DNA from: Alteromonas sp. KUL106
GTDB taxonomy: Bacteria > Pseudomonadota > Gammaproteobacteria > Enterobacterales > Alteromonadaceae
DNA: 64,000 nt
Assembly: GCF_009811415.1 (NCBI RefSeq)
Contig: NZ_BLIG01000015.1
Coordinates: 1-64,000 of the forward strand
Direction of reading: 5' to 3'
Shown: positions 28,701 to 36,382 of the stretch, one piece after another
Position numbering within the stretch: the first letter of the stretch is position 1
How the letters are laid out: each line of letters opens with the position of its first letter
Made by a program: the position numbers and the translations under genes
Notes under the pieces: model-generated
What the model saw: only the letters and a program-made list of their open reading frames with translations
Databases searched by the model: none
Told to the model about the DNA's origin: nothing

Positions 28701-29764
28701 TCCCAACGTCTCGCGGCGCAGACTCACTTGCTGAGTTCGAGCGTCAAAAAGCGAAAACCATTGCAGCTATTGTCGCAATAAATGCCGATGTACTCGGTCT
28801 TGTTGAAATTGAAAACGATGGTTACGGCAGTGATTCAGCGATTGCTACATTAGTTGACAGCGTAAACGCAGAGCTTGGGAGTGATGAATACAGCTACGTT
28901 GCTCTCGAGTCACAGCTAGGCGGTGATGAAATTGCAGTAGGTATTATCTATAAGCCTGCTGTGGTTTCTCTCAAGGGAAACCCTGTTACCTCATCTGACG
29001 CACCATTTGACTTTGGTAACCGTCAGCCGTTGCTGCAAAGCTTCAGCGTGAACAGTAATGGCGAAGACTTTACGTTTGCGATAAACCACTTTAAATCAAA
29101 AAGTTGTGGTGACGCGACAGGCAACAACGCAGACTCAGGTGACGGTCAAGGCTGCTGGAATGAATTGCGCACCCAAGCAGCGCAAGGCCTGATTACGTTA
29201 GTTGAGCAAAACAGCGAAGTTTTGTCAGACCGCGTTATCGTAATGGGGGATTTGAATGCCTATGCGAAAGAAACACCTATTCTAGCGTTAGAAGAGGCTG
29301 GTTATAGCAACTTGGTTAACTTCTTCGTTGGCGATGGAGCCTACTCGTATAGCTTCGGCGGCGAAATGGGTTACCTAGATCACGCTTTATCTAGCCCTTC
29401 GTTAACTGAATATGTGGTAGATGCAACGGTATGGCATATCAATGCCGATGAGCCTCGCGTATTCGACTACAACGTTGAATTTAAATCGGAAACTCAGCTA
29501 TCTAGCTATTACGGTGCTGATGCATATCGCTCGTCAGATCACGACCCAGTAGTGGTTGTGCTCAACTTTCCTGAAGAAGTCACCGTTGGGGATTTAGACG
29601 GTGATAACGATGTGGATTACAACGATATCATGGCCTTTTACCAGCTGTTTTTACAAGGTCAAGCGACGGGTGAAAACTACGATTTCAACGGCGACGGTTC
29701 AATTAATTTCTTCGATATTCAAGCATTAATGGCGATGTGTACACGCGCTAACTGTGCAATTTAA
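25760..29764 (+). CDS. Large secreted double nuclease (endonuclease I + ExeM/NucH-type EEP) with C-terminal dockerin
   Basis: 1334 aa. A signal peptide (about 1-40) and a beta-rich domain come first, then an endonuclease I (EndA/Dns) domain at 226-495 with the NREHVWASSHG motif (catalytic His340). A GGDT repeat linker precedes a lamin-tail-like domain (534-690), a Pro/Thr/Asp linker, a YhcR-type OB region (712-960) and an endonuclease/exonuclease/phosphatase domain (963-1272; VEIEND, GDLNAY, SSDHDP). Residues 1276-1330 hold two Ca-binding loops, DLDGDNDVDYND and DFNGDGSINFFD, the dockerin type I pattern. It should degrade extracellular DNA. The dockerin suggests surface docking, and the next gene is a plausible partner. 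Confidence 0.9.
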   Translation: MVNEGNTQRYKLRKSAKVVNALLAGTLSLGVVALNATADTLWQEDFEASELQGKGATGPLGAGNNVTIDGVTRWSIDVSAGELSATSDWFRVEAGAMQARDVDGEVVWLSESIDISAAGDITINAELSQSGDFESADYIDVFYSLDGGAFELITLTEGASNTVQENFGSAAVNETIGSGSTLVLKVAMANNAGSEYLNLNSISVTGSGATDGGDSGGNPDNGGDPSNALLFLSGTCFNCPDLEAINLASGFVASDYYAALDAAIANGDSAQALKETTHNIIENGHRALSYSEVWTALTYTDEDPANTDNVVLFYKGVSQGKFTNGSGSQSNNPDNWNREHVWASSHGFSSNSLTAYTDILHLRPSDISINSSRGNLDFDFSDGELAEAPANRVDSDSFEPRDAVKGDVARSMLYMDVRYDGNTAGDTEEDLVLLNRLTSTEEAAFGKLCVLLQWHESDPVDDFERRRNERVYEFQGNRNPFIDKPELASLIFNENCDSTGGDTGGDTGGDTGGDTGGDTGGDTGGDTTPSTNSVYISEYIEGGSFNKAIELFNSSTQPVSLTGYELVLLSNGATGDADRKVLALEGEIPAGGVATFAHAQADALLTSGSTLSSFVMNFNGDDYIELVYNGQVVDALGTYGVDTDWGKDVTLVRKSSVTSGNPDRNPAFTLDEWDSFPKDTLSNFGAHNGSVSEPTEPTDPSDPTDPTDPVVEVVLISAIQGDGDESALVGTDVIVEAVVTKVVPAMSGFFVQEEAADSDGNASTSEGVFVYAGSFSLPEAGDAVRLQGTVGERFGVTQLALSADVEVTGIGSSVLYTTIAMPLSPATRLEALEGMHISFEQTLKVTDIYNLGRYGQFNVSSQRLMIPTNQFVAGSEEAVALAEINARNTLLVEDGKTAQNLDGIPFPVGGLSHNNPLRLGDSVEALEGVLHYAFGAYNLIPLGDIQTVRTNPRIAAPQLNAIGDVKVASFNVLNYFNGPDFPTSRGADSLAEFERQKAKTIAAIVAINADVLGLVEIENDGYGSDSAIATLVDSVNAELGSDEYSYVALESQLGGDEIAVGIIYKPAVVSLKGNPVTSSDAPFDFGNRQPLLQSFSVNSNGEDFTFAINHFKSKSCGDATGNNADSGDGQGCWNELRTQAAQGLITLVEQNSEVLSDRVIVMGDLNAYAKETPILALEEAGYSNLVNFFVGDGAYSYSFGGEMGYLDHALSSPSLTEYVVDATVWHINADEPRVFDYNVEFKSETQLSSYYGADAYRSSDHDPVVVVLNFPEEVTVGDLDGDNDVDYNDIMAFYQLFLQGQATGENYDFNGDGSINFFDIQALMAMCTRANCAI
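27251..27340 (+). repeat. 12-bp tandem repeats encoding a GGDT linker
   Basis: About seven imperfect 12-bp units of type GGTGATACCGGC or GGTGACACAGGT encode a flexible, acidic GGDTGGDT linker between the endonuclease I and lamin-tail domains. The copy number is likely to vary between strains. Confidence 0.85.
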
Positions 29765-29780
29765 TTTTAGGATAATAACA

Positions 29781-30341
29781 ATGAAAAAATTCTTTTTACT
29801 ACTAATAGCTGCCGCTGCCTTCAACGCAAACGCTGCGATTATTTCGATTACAACTGATAAAGATACCTATAAGGTTGGCGAGACAATAATGGCCACGGTG
29901 AGTGCTTCTGAGTTGTCAACAAATGGCGTTCAGACTTACTTCTTCGGGTATGATATATCTGTTTTGTTTGATTCGCTTTTTGTGAGTTTAGACCCAACTA
30001 AGGTTATGGATCTAGGTGCTATTGGTATGCCACTTTTTGGGCCACTGAATACTAGTTCAGCTAATTCAGCGTCACTAAGTAGTGCTACTATATTCCCGGT
30101 AGACCTTTTTCAAGCTGGCAAAACTAAAGTAGACATTTTTTCGTTTGCTTTAGTAGCGTTAAGTAGCGGAATGGTCGACCTTTCATTTTCTAAGGCTGAA
30201 TTATCGAACAACATTGGATTTAATATTTTCGTCGCTACTGCCCAAGGAACAAGCTTCACCATTGCACAGGTCCCAGCACCAGGCACTCTTGCACTTTGGC
30301 TTTTGGCTTTTGGCTTTAGGCGGCATGGCTTTCGCTCGTAA
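29781..30341 (+). CDS. Cohesin-like exported protein with disrupted PEP-CTERM tail
   Basis: 186 aa from ATG 29781 (AGGAT upstream; the frame is open further left to 29754 but that would overlap the nuclease stop). A signal peptide ends FNANA. The mature part (25-165: DTYKVGETIMATVSA, FGYDISVLF, DLSFSKAEL) looks like a cohesin-type beta sandwich. The tail has the sorting motif VPAPGTLALW, but the reading frame then ends FGFRRHGFRS. In the next frame the expected hydrophobic and Arg-rich anchor follows, so a +7-bp expansion has shifted the frame. It begins 16 bp after the dockerin-bearing nuclease, so they are cotranscribed. The cohesin call is by eye. Confidence 0.7.
   Translation: MKKFFLLLIAAAAFNANAAIISITTDKDTYKVGETIMATVSASELSTNGVQTYFFGYDISVLFDSLFVSLDPTKVMDLGAIGMPLFGPLNTSSANSASLSSATIFPVDLFQAGKTKVDIFSFALVALSSGMVDLSFSKAELSNNIGFNIFVATAQGTSFTIAQVPAPGTLALWLLAFGFRRHGFRS
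30297..30317 (+). repeat. Three copies of heptanucleotide TGGCTTT in the PEP-CTERM region
   Basis: Exact tandem copies at 30297-30303, 30304-30310 and 30311-30317. Removing one copy restores a classical anchor, WLLALGGMAFARKRAKS, ending at the in-frame TAA at nt 30354. Such repeats can slip, so the tail may switch between anchored and unanchored forms. Confidence 0.85.
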
Positions 30342-30377
30342 ACGTGCTAAGTCATAAACCTCAAATACTAAAAGTTT

Positions 30378-30404
30378 AAGCCCAGCCACGTGCTGGGCTT
30401 TTTT
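30378..30404 (+). terminator. Rho-independent terminator
   Basis: A 9-bp stem AAGCCCAGC/GCTGGGCTT with a 5-nt loop is followed by TTTT. It closes the nuclease/cohesin-like operon. Confidence 0.85.
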
Positions 30405-30462
30405 ATTTCTTTAACTATTTACATGCGGCTTTAAATAAACCACACTGAATAAAAATACACTA

Positions 30463-30472
30463 AGTGCGCACT
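30463..30472. promoter_or_regulatory. Palindrome AGTGCGCACT just before the WYL gene start
   Basis: A perfect 10-bp palindrome directly abuts ATG 30473. CapW/BrxR-type regulators bind inverted repeats in their own promoters, so this may be an autorepression site; it could also be chance. Confidence 0.35.
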
Positions 30473-31360
30473 ATGTTAGATACTATTTCTTTTTCTCAGC
30501 GTCAGCGACTGGCGTATATCGATTTCTGTCTACTGTTTAAAGGGGCTATTCATCGCCAAGATTTAATAAATCGTTTCGAAGTAGGTTTATCGGCTGGCTC
30601 TCGTGACTTTACGCTCTACAAAGAACTTGCCCCTGGTAATTTAATATACGATCCACGAGAGAAACGTTATTTCCAGACGGAAACGTTCGTACCTGTTTTT
30701 GAACATGATGCAAGGCGCACGCTGGTAAAACTTGCGAACGACATATCAGACGGGTTTGATGCTATCGGAGATATACACTTTCCGGTAGAAAGTGCCTCAT
30801 CGTTGAACGTGCCCGATATTTTTGTTGTAGCGAAAGTGGTTCAGGCTATCGTCAATAACAAAGCCATTAGCGTGATATACACGTCATTATCCAGCGGTAG
30901 CGGCGCGCGCGAGTTAGTACCACACAGTATAGTTGACAACGGTCAGCGGTGGCATGTTCGCGCGTTTGATAGAAAGTCACAGAGCTTTCGAGATTTCGTG
31001 TTAACCCGCTTTAGTAAGGTCACAGTAAAAGCCGAGCCAGAAGCACACGAATGTATCGAGAATGATAAAGAGTGGGGAAGGCTTATCTCACTTGAAATAG
31101 TGCCTCATCCGAAAAATATTAATTATCCCACCGCAATAGAGCTTGATTACGCTATGGAAGAAGGCGTACTTAAACTAGAAGTACGAGCCGCCATGGCTGG
31201 CTATTTATTGAGACGTTGGAATGTAGACTGTACCAAGCATGCAAGTTTGCGCACTGGTGAGTATCAACTGTGGCTCAGAAATCAGCAAAGCCTTGCTAAT
31301 ACTGAAAACCTTGCCATCGCCCCGGGATACGTTGTAAAGGAAGAACCTTACGCTGTGTAA
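30473..31360 (+). CDS. WYL-domain transcriptional regulator, CapW/BrxR-like
   Basis: 295 aa from ATG 30473 (GTG 30464 is an in-frame alternative). An N-terminal winged helix (RLAYIDFCLLFKGAIHRQDL), then DFTLYKELAPGNLIYDPREK, which closely matches the CapW/BrxR pattern, a WYL domain (about 130-195: ISVIYTSL, ELVPHSIVDNGQRWHVRAFD) and a C-terminal extension. CapW and BrxR repress anti-phage operons (CBASS, BREX) until infection. Here no defence genes lie beside it, so it is an orphan or has a different target. It is transcribed alone between two terminators/other-strand genes. Confidence 0.85.
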   Translation: MLDTISFSQRQRLAYIDFCLLFKGAIHRQDLINRFEVGLSAGSRDFTLYKELAPGNLIYDPREKRYFQTETFVPVFEHDARRTLVKLANDISDGFDAIGDIHFPVESASSLNVPDIFVVAKVVQAIVNNKAISVIYTSLSSGSGARELVPHSIVDNGQRWHVRAFDRKSQSFRDFVLTRFSKVTVKAEPEAHECIENDKEWGRLISLEIVPHPKNINYPTAIELDYAMEEGVLKLEVRAAMAGYLLRRWNVDCTKHASLRTGEYQLWLRNQQSLANTENLAIAPGYVVKEEPYAV

Positions 31361-31498
31361 CTTTTATGTACGCTTGCAAAGGCTTATGCGGATTGGTAAT
31401 TACAAGTCCCCGTAAGCGTTAAGTGTGATGAACAGTGATTAATCACCCTTTAACATTGCGCAAGTACCATCAAGTCGTTACTTTAAAGATAGAGTTTG

Positions 31499-33628
31499 TC
31501 ATGCACCCACGTACTTTCTTATGCATGTCAGCAGCGTATTTTTATCTAACGGCTTGGTGAGAAAATCATTCATGCCTGCTGCGAAGCACTCGTTTTTATC
31601 TTCGGCAAAGGCATTTGCGGTGAGGGCAACAATGGGGGTTTTTAGCTCAAACGTTTTGCGTAAAATAGTCGAAGCTTCAATGCCGTCCATGACAGGCATA
31701 TTGCAGTCCATCAATATTAGGTCAAAATCATGCTTTTTGCAGACGTCGACAGCGTCTGAACCGTTTTTCACATGAAGAAATTTATACCCTTCGTTTTGCA
31801 ATATTGCTTTCACGATTTCGGCGTTTATTTCATTATCTTCAGCCAATAGTATTCTTTTGTTCTTATTGATGGCGTGAATGTTTTGTTGTTTAGCAGGTTG
31901 TTTCTTGATTAACTTAGCTAAATCGTTTTCTAACTCTCGTCTATTAATTGGCTTTGCATGGGTCTTCCAAATGAGAGACTGTATGTCTTCCTCATCTTCC
32001 AAGCGTTCTAATTCTGCGGATATCAAAATGACTTTAGGAAGCGCGTCTGGATCCATGGTTTTGAGTTGTGTGATTAACTCAGTGCCGCTCATTTCTGGCA
32101 TGGAAAGGTCTAAAATAATGACTTCATAACTTAGAGGATCATCGTCTAAATAGGCCTTTGCGCTTTCATAGCAAGTGGATTTAATCGAGAGAGAGGAGAC
32201 GATATGCTCAAAATACTCTCTACTGGTTTGCAAATCGTCAATGATTGCACACCGTATATTCAGGTTCTTTTCTATGATGATTTCTGGAAGCTGGGTTTCT
32301 TCTGCTTTCAAATCGAACGTAAACGTACTGCCTTTACCCATTTCGGAGCGCACTCGAATGTCACCCTCCATTAGGTTGGCAAGCTGTTTGGCAATACTTA
32401 ACCCTAATCCTGTACCGCCAAATTCCCGTGTAGTTGTTTGGTCGGCTTGTTCAAATTTTCTAAAAATGGTGTCAAGTTTAGAAGTGGCTATGCCAATACC
32501 CGTGTCAATGACATCAAAAATGAGTATATTGCCGTCTGTCCGCGTGACGTAGTTAACCTTCAGTGTGATTGAACCTTGCTCAGTAAACTTTATTGCATTG
32601 CTGAGCAAGTTATGAAGAATTTGTGAAATACGCGTGAGGTCGCCCTTTATTACATGAGGAAGAGAGGGGGATTTTACGTAGTGAAATGCTAAGCCTTTGC
32701 GCTGACAATATGCGCGCTGTAGCGAGACGACATCATCTAACACTTGAAGCAAATCGACAGGCGCTTGCTCAATTTTTATCTTACCTGCTTCTATTTTGGA
32801 TATATCTAAAATATCGTTGATGAGAACAAGAAGCTGGCGGCCAGAAGCTTTAGCTTTCTTTAGATAAATATTGCTTTTTTCAGGGTTATCGATCGCCAGT
32901 TCTATCATGCCAAATAAGCCATTCATCGGTGTTCGGAGTTCGTGGCTCATGCTAGAAAGAAATTCTGATTTAGCTTTATTGGCTTTTTGCGCTATTTCAG
33001 CATGCGTTTCTGCTTCCTCCTTAAGCGCGTTGAGTTTTTTAAATGCGCGTTTTATTTCCAGTTCCATAGGAAAGAAAATGCAGGCTGCTTCAATCGTTAG
33101 CAGTAAAAGTGCGGCTAGCCAAAGGTACATCTCTATGGATAGCACCGTATCTACACGACGTTTCGCATCATATTCAAACTGATTTACCACGCTGTCTAAC
33201 TGTTCAAGCAGGGCAGTAAGCTGCTTGATACTCAATAATCGGGAAGGTTTACATTCGGCGCTTTCTAGCGCTCTCTGAGCACTAGCAATATAGTCATTGA
33301 CCTTGGCATTTAGCTGACCGTCTTTAAAATAAGTATTAAAACTAATAGCGGGAAGGTGTTCTAACGAGACTAAATACATATGGTTTTGCTTAAACCGCGT
33401 TAATGCCTGATTGAGATAGCGTCGCTCATCGCTATCACTGCATATTTCTGATGTCTCAACAAGAAGCGCAATGCGCTGTGATAGCATGCGCTGCTGGCCA
33501 GCAATATTGATAATTTCCGCATCCTGCCTTTGATTTTTAATAAGATCTGACAATACAAAAAAGGAAAGTGTAATAAGAGACGCCGTCAGCACAAGGGCAA
33601 TGATGTATCGAACACGTATAGACATAGA
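31499..33628 (-). CDS. Hybrid sensor histidine kinase with PilJ-type sensor and two receiver domains
   Basis: 709 aa from ATG 33628; a longer start at GTG 33688 gives 729 aa but adds 20 residues before the first membrane helix. The order is TM1 (RYIIALVLTASLITLSF), periplasmic PilJ/NarX-like four-helix region (NIAGQQRMLSQRIALLVE), TM2 (near residues 160-185), HisKA with SHELRTPMNG, HATPase_c (GTGLGLSIAKQLA), a first receiver (LDLSMPEMSG) and a second receiver (LMDCNMPVMDG) ending in the conserved TKPL. It signals through phosphorelay; no separate HPt or output regulator is visible nearby. Its input is unknown. Confidence 0.92.
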   Translation of the reverse strand, partial: SMSIRVRYIIALVLTASLITLSFFVLSDLIKNQRQDAEIINIAGQQRMLSQRIALLVETSEICSDSDERRYLNQALTRFKQNHMYLVSLEHLPAISFNTYFKDGQLNAKVNDYIASAQRALESAECKPSRLLSIKQLTALLEQLDSVVNQFEYDAKRRVDTVLSIEMYLWLAALLLLTIEAACIFFPMELEIKRAFKKLNALKEEAETHAEIAQKANKAKSEFLSSMSHELRTPMNGLFGMIELAIDNPEKSNIYLKKAKASGRQLLVLINDILDISKIEAGKIKIEQAPVDLLQVLDDVVSLQRAYCQRKGLAFHYVKSPSLPHVIKGDLTRISQILHNLLSNAIKFTEQGSITLKVNYVTRTDGNILIFDVIDTGIGIATSKLDTIFRKFEQADQTTTREFGGTGLGLSIAKQLANLMEGDIRVRSEMGKGSTFTFDLKAEETQLPEIIIEKNLNIRCAIIDDLQTSREYFEHIVSSLSIKSTCYESAKAYLDDDPLSYEVIILDLSMPEMSGTELITQLKTMDPDALPKVILISAELERLEDEEDIQSLIWKTHAKPINRRELENDLAKLIKKQPAKQQNIHAINKNKRILLAEDNEINAEIVKAILQNEGYKFLHVKNGSDAVDVCKKHDFDLILMDCNMPVMDGIEASTILRKTFELKTPIVALTANAFAEDKNECFAAGMNDFLTKPLDKNTLLTCIRKYVGA

Positions 33629-33716
33629 GAGAGGCTTAGCACAGTGATATTCAAAAGATAATAGATACCTAGCGGTTGCGCAATGCACTACAGTATTTAC
33701 TTACCTCTTTGATACA

Positions 33717-34877
33717 CTATTTCATCCCGATGGGTTGCCATCCAGCTAATATCGCTTTTTTCGTATAGAAGGAAGCAAGTTCCTCGTTCAGTCTATGCGA
33801 TTCTAATTCGGGAGAATTGACATCATAAGCACTGCCTTCACCGTGGGAATTGTACTCAGCAAACCTTGCTTCTGTGTGAGGGTTAAATAACACCTTTGTG
33901 CCTGACGGGCTCGTACCTGCCATACTTGCCCATCGCTCTTGTGAAATATGACCGGCCATATTGGTGTTAATAAAGGTCGCTTTGCCCACAGAAAAAGGGT
34001 TGGCGTAACGACCATTCGAAAACGTTGTAGTGGGGTGCCAGGGTCTGCCTAGCGCGACGCTATTGTTCTCCACGCCAGGCTCTCGTTCTAGCCTGCAATT
34101 GATAAAGGTCAATCCATATGGGCGCTGAAGGTGTGTACTGGGTGCTGTTATATAACCTGTAAGCCCATTGTCGCCAGACCGCCGCACGCGAGATACGATA
34201 GATACGTCCTCGAAAAGCGCGGTACCCTCACCGAAAATAAAATCAATGTGACCCGCTACGACTCCTCCTTGCATCAGAGTTCGATTGCCTTTTAAATACA
34301 GGGTGTCTTGATAGCCCCATAGCGCCACGTTATTTAAAAAAAGCTGATCGGAGTGAACATCCGCTTTGAGCGCTACCGCCTGTGTGCCCGATACTCGGGT
34401 AGGGTCTTCCTTTGCTTTTGCCTCGTTGCCAGGATAGTCAAAATCATTGGTAATCGTGATATCTTCTAACGTCACGTTCTTACCCTTAACTTCGACAGTG
34501 GCAGTGCGCCCCGTTCCCCAGGTTTCACTAGAACGGTCTAACGTTGTTTGGCCTGCATAGCGATTAAAAACTATTGTCGTTTGGTCACGAGAGGCACCAA
34601 TTAAGCGAAGATTGCTTGCGTTTATGACGACTCGCTCTCGATAAGTTCCTTCCTCAACAAATATTGTCCATATCTTGTCAGCGTGCACCGAATGAGACTC
34701 AACAAATGCGATTGCCTGTGAAACAGTATCGAAATGAGGTATCGACGCGTTAGTTACATGCTGAGAAACTAAGACATCGGTATTCACCGGCATTGCGAGA
34801 GAAATCCTCGAAAGGAGCATGGTGATGACTAATACATAAGTTCTCAGTAGTAATGTATAGGGCTTTGTCACTACCAT
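33717..34877 (-). CDS. Pectinesterase (CE8)
   Basis: Pectin methylesterase, which removes methyl groups from homogalacturonan so that polygalacturonase can act. About 386 aa with a signal peptide ending ISLA. The beta-helix family motifs are present: VEEGTYRERV, WGYQDTLY (with the oxyanion Gln), GHIDFIFGEG (catalytic Asp) and LGRPWHP (active-site Arg/Trp). I chose ATG 34877, four bases after the GH28 stop; the open frame extends upstream but would overlap GH28. Last gene of the GH105-GH28-CE8 operon. Exported. Confidence 0.93.
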   Translation of the reverse strand: MVVTKPYTLLLRTYVLVITMLLSRISLAMPVNTDVLVSQHVTNASIPHFDTVSQAIAFVESHSVHADKIWTIFVEEGTYRERVVINASNLRLIGASRDQTTIVFNRYAGQTTLDRSSETWGTGRTATVEVKGKNVTLEDITITNDFDYPGNEAKAKEDPTRVSGTQAVALKADVHSDQLFLNNVALWGYQDTLYLKGNRTLMQGGVVAGHIDFIFGEGTALFEDVSIVSRVRRSGDNGLTGYITAPSTHLQRPYGLTFINCRLEREPGVENNSVALGRPWHPTTTFSNGRYANPFSVGKATFINTNMAGHISQERWASMAGTSPSGTKVLFNPHTEARFAEYNSHGEGSAYDVNSPELESHRLNEELASFYTKKAILAGWQPIGMK

Positions 34878-34881
34878 TGGC

Positions 34882-36351
34882 TTACTTCTCTTTTCTCTCG
34901 AACGGTTTGTCGTTAACCACAACATTGTTCAATGATAATTGTGCTACGTTCTCGATAACTGCGTCTTGTAATGCGCGTTTGATGACGATGTTATTTAACG
35001 TTAACCCTGATATCGGGGTGTGATCGTAGCCGCGCAACATAAATGCACGGTCCGCAGACTCAACATGCAGGTTTTCCACAGTAATATCTTCTAAGAGAGG
35101 AGGAAAGTTGCCTGCGTCACCTTCTTCATAAAAGAAGTTTACGACCACCGCATCTTTCACCGTACCAATATTAATATTACGGTAGTTCAGGTTTTTCAGG
35201 TGACCACCGCGAATGCTGTTGGTTTTAATTCTGATGCCGCGGTCTAAATCTGGGCTACTCATGTTGCAATATTGGGCATACAGATTTTCTACACCGCCGG
35301 ATATCTCACTACCAATGACAACGCCGCCATGACCAGCCTTCATCTCACAATGTTCTATTACAATATTGCTGCAGGGTACATTGACACGCCGGCCATCTGC
35401 ATTACGTCCGGATTTAATAGCAATACAATCATCCCCAGTGTCAAACGTGCAGTTTGAAATAAGTACATTCGTGCAGCTTTCAGGATCGCAACCGTCTGAA
35501 TTGGGGCCGAAGCTTTTACAGTAAACATCATTAATGGTGACGCTTTTGCAGAGCACAGGGTTTACTAGCCAGAACGGCGAGCGCAGGATGGTAACGCCTT
35601 CTATGAGCACATTTTCACAGCGGTAAGGCTGAATAAACGGGGGGCGCAAATAATTATTTTCAAAAACGCGGTCACTAACGGGAATGGCCTTTTCCACCAT
35701 TTCTTGTAGTGTATCCCGGGTATACTTTTGATTTTCAACCGGATCGTCTCCCCATGCTGAGGTTTTCCACTTACCTTTCCACGGCCACCAGTTGTCTTTT
35801 GTGGCACTACCGTCCAGCGTACCTTTACCGGTTATCGCAATATTGGTTTGCTCAAACGCATAAATAAGAGGGGAGTATCCCATTAACTCCATGCCTTCCC
35901 ACCGCGTATACACATACGGTTTGTAGTCATCAGGGCGGGTAGAAAACCGAATGATAGCGCCTTGCTCAACATGTAGATTTATATTCGACTTTAAGTGAAT
36001 AGGGCCGTTAGATACCCAGTCGCCTTTTGGCACTACCACTTTGCCTCCACCTTGGCTTGTAAGGTGTTCTATCGCCGCGTGCAATGCTTGCTTAAAATCG
36101 CTGTTGTGCTCTTTTAAGAAGTCGGCAACGCTCACCTCGAGTTCGGGAAAAGCAGGGCGCTTTATCATGGCTTTTATAAGGTTTGCTTCAGCGTCCCATT
36201 GGCGTTGAGTTCTTCCTGCTTCGGTCACACTTGTACAACCAGATAGGAATGTAGGAACCCCTAATGCCATGCCTGAGGAGGCAACTGCGGTGGCGAGGCC
36301 AGACTTTAAAAAGTGGCGTCTGGCATTCGATGAATTAGGTTGGACCATCAT
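34882..36351 (-). CDS. GH28 polygalacturonase, predicted Tat-exported lipoprotein
   Basis: 489 aa. The N-terminus has a twin-arginine motif (ARRHFLKS) followed by a hydrophobic stretch and a lipobox-like LSGC, so it is probably exported folded through Tat and lipid-anchored. The GH28 beta-helix has NSDGCD, TGDDCIAIKSG, GHGG and RIKT, covering the three catalytic Asp residues and the His and Lys. It cuts polygalacturonate or related oligomers. ATG 36351 and ATG 36348 are both close to an AAAGGGG site. Second gene of the operon, 31 bp after GH105. Confidence 0.93.
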   Translation of the reverse strand: MMVQPNSSNARRHFLKSGLATAVASSGMALGVPTFLSGCTSVTEAGRTQRQWDAEANLIKAMIKRPAFPELEVSVADFLKEHNSDFKQALHAAIEHLTSQGGGKVVVPKGDWVSNGPIHLKSNINLHVEQGAIIRFSTRPDDYKPYVYTRWEGMELMGYSPLIYAFEQTNIAITGKGTLDGSATKDNWWPWKGKWKTSAWGDDPVENQKYTRDTLQEMVEKAIPVSDRVFENNYLRPPFIQPYRCENVLIEGVTILRSPFWLVNPVLCKSVTINDVYCKSFGPNSDGCDPESCTNVLISNCTFDTGDDCIAIKSGRNADGRRVNVPCSNIVIEHCEMKAGHGGVVIGSEISGGVENLYAQYCNMSSPDLDRGIRIKTNSIRGGHLKNLNYRNINIGTVKDAVVVNFFYEEGDAGNFPPLLEDITVENLHVESADRAFMLRGYDHTPISGLTLNNIVIKRALQDAVIENVAQLSLNNVVVNDKPFERKEK

Positions 36352-36382
36352 TTACCCCTTTGAATTACGTGTCAGCGCTGTT

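Noticed and set aside
31435-31446. Palindrome GTGATTAATCAC between the WYL gene and the hybrid kinase
   Set aside because: It lies between convergent genes with no promoter to control and is no more than a chance AT-rich palindrome on present evidence.
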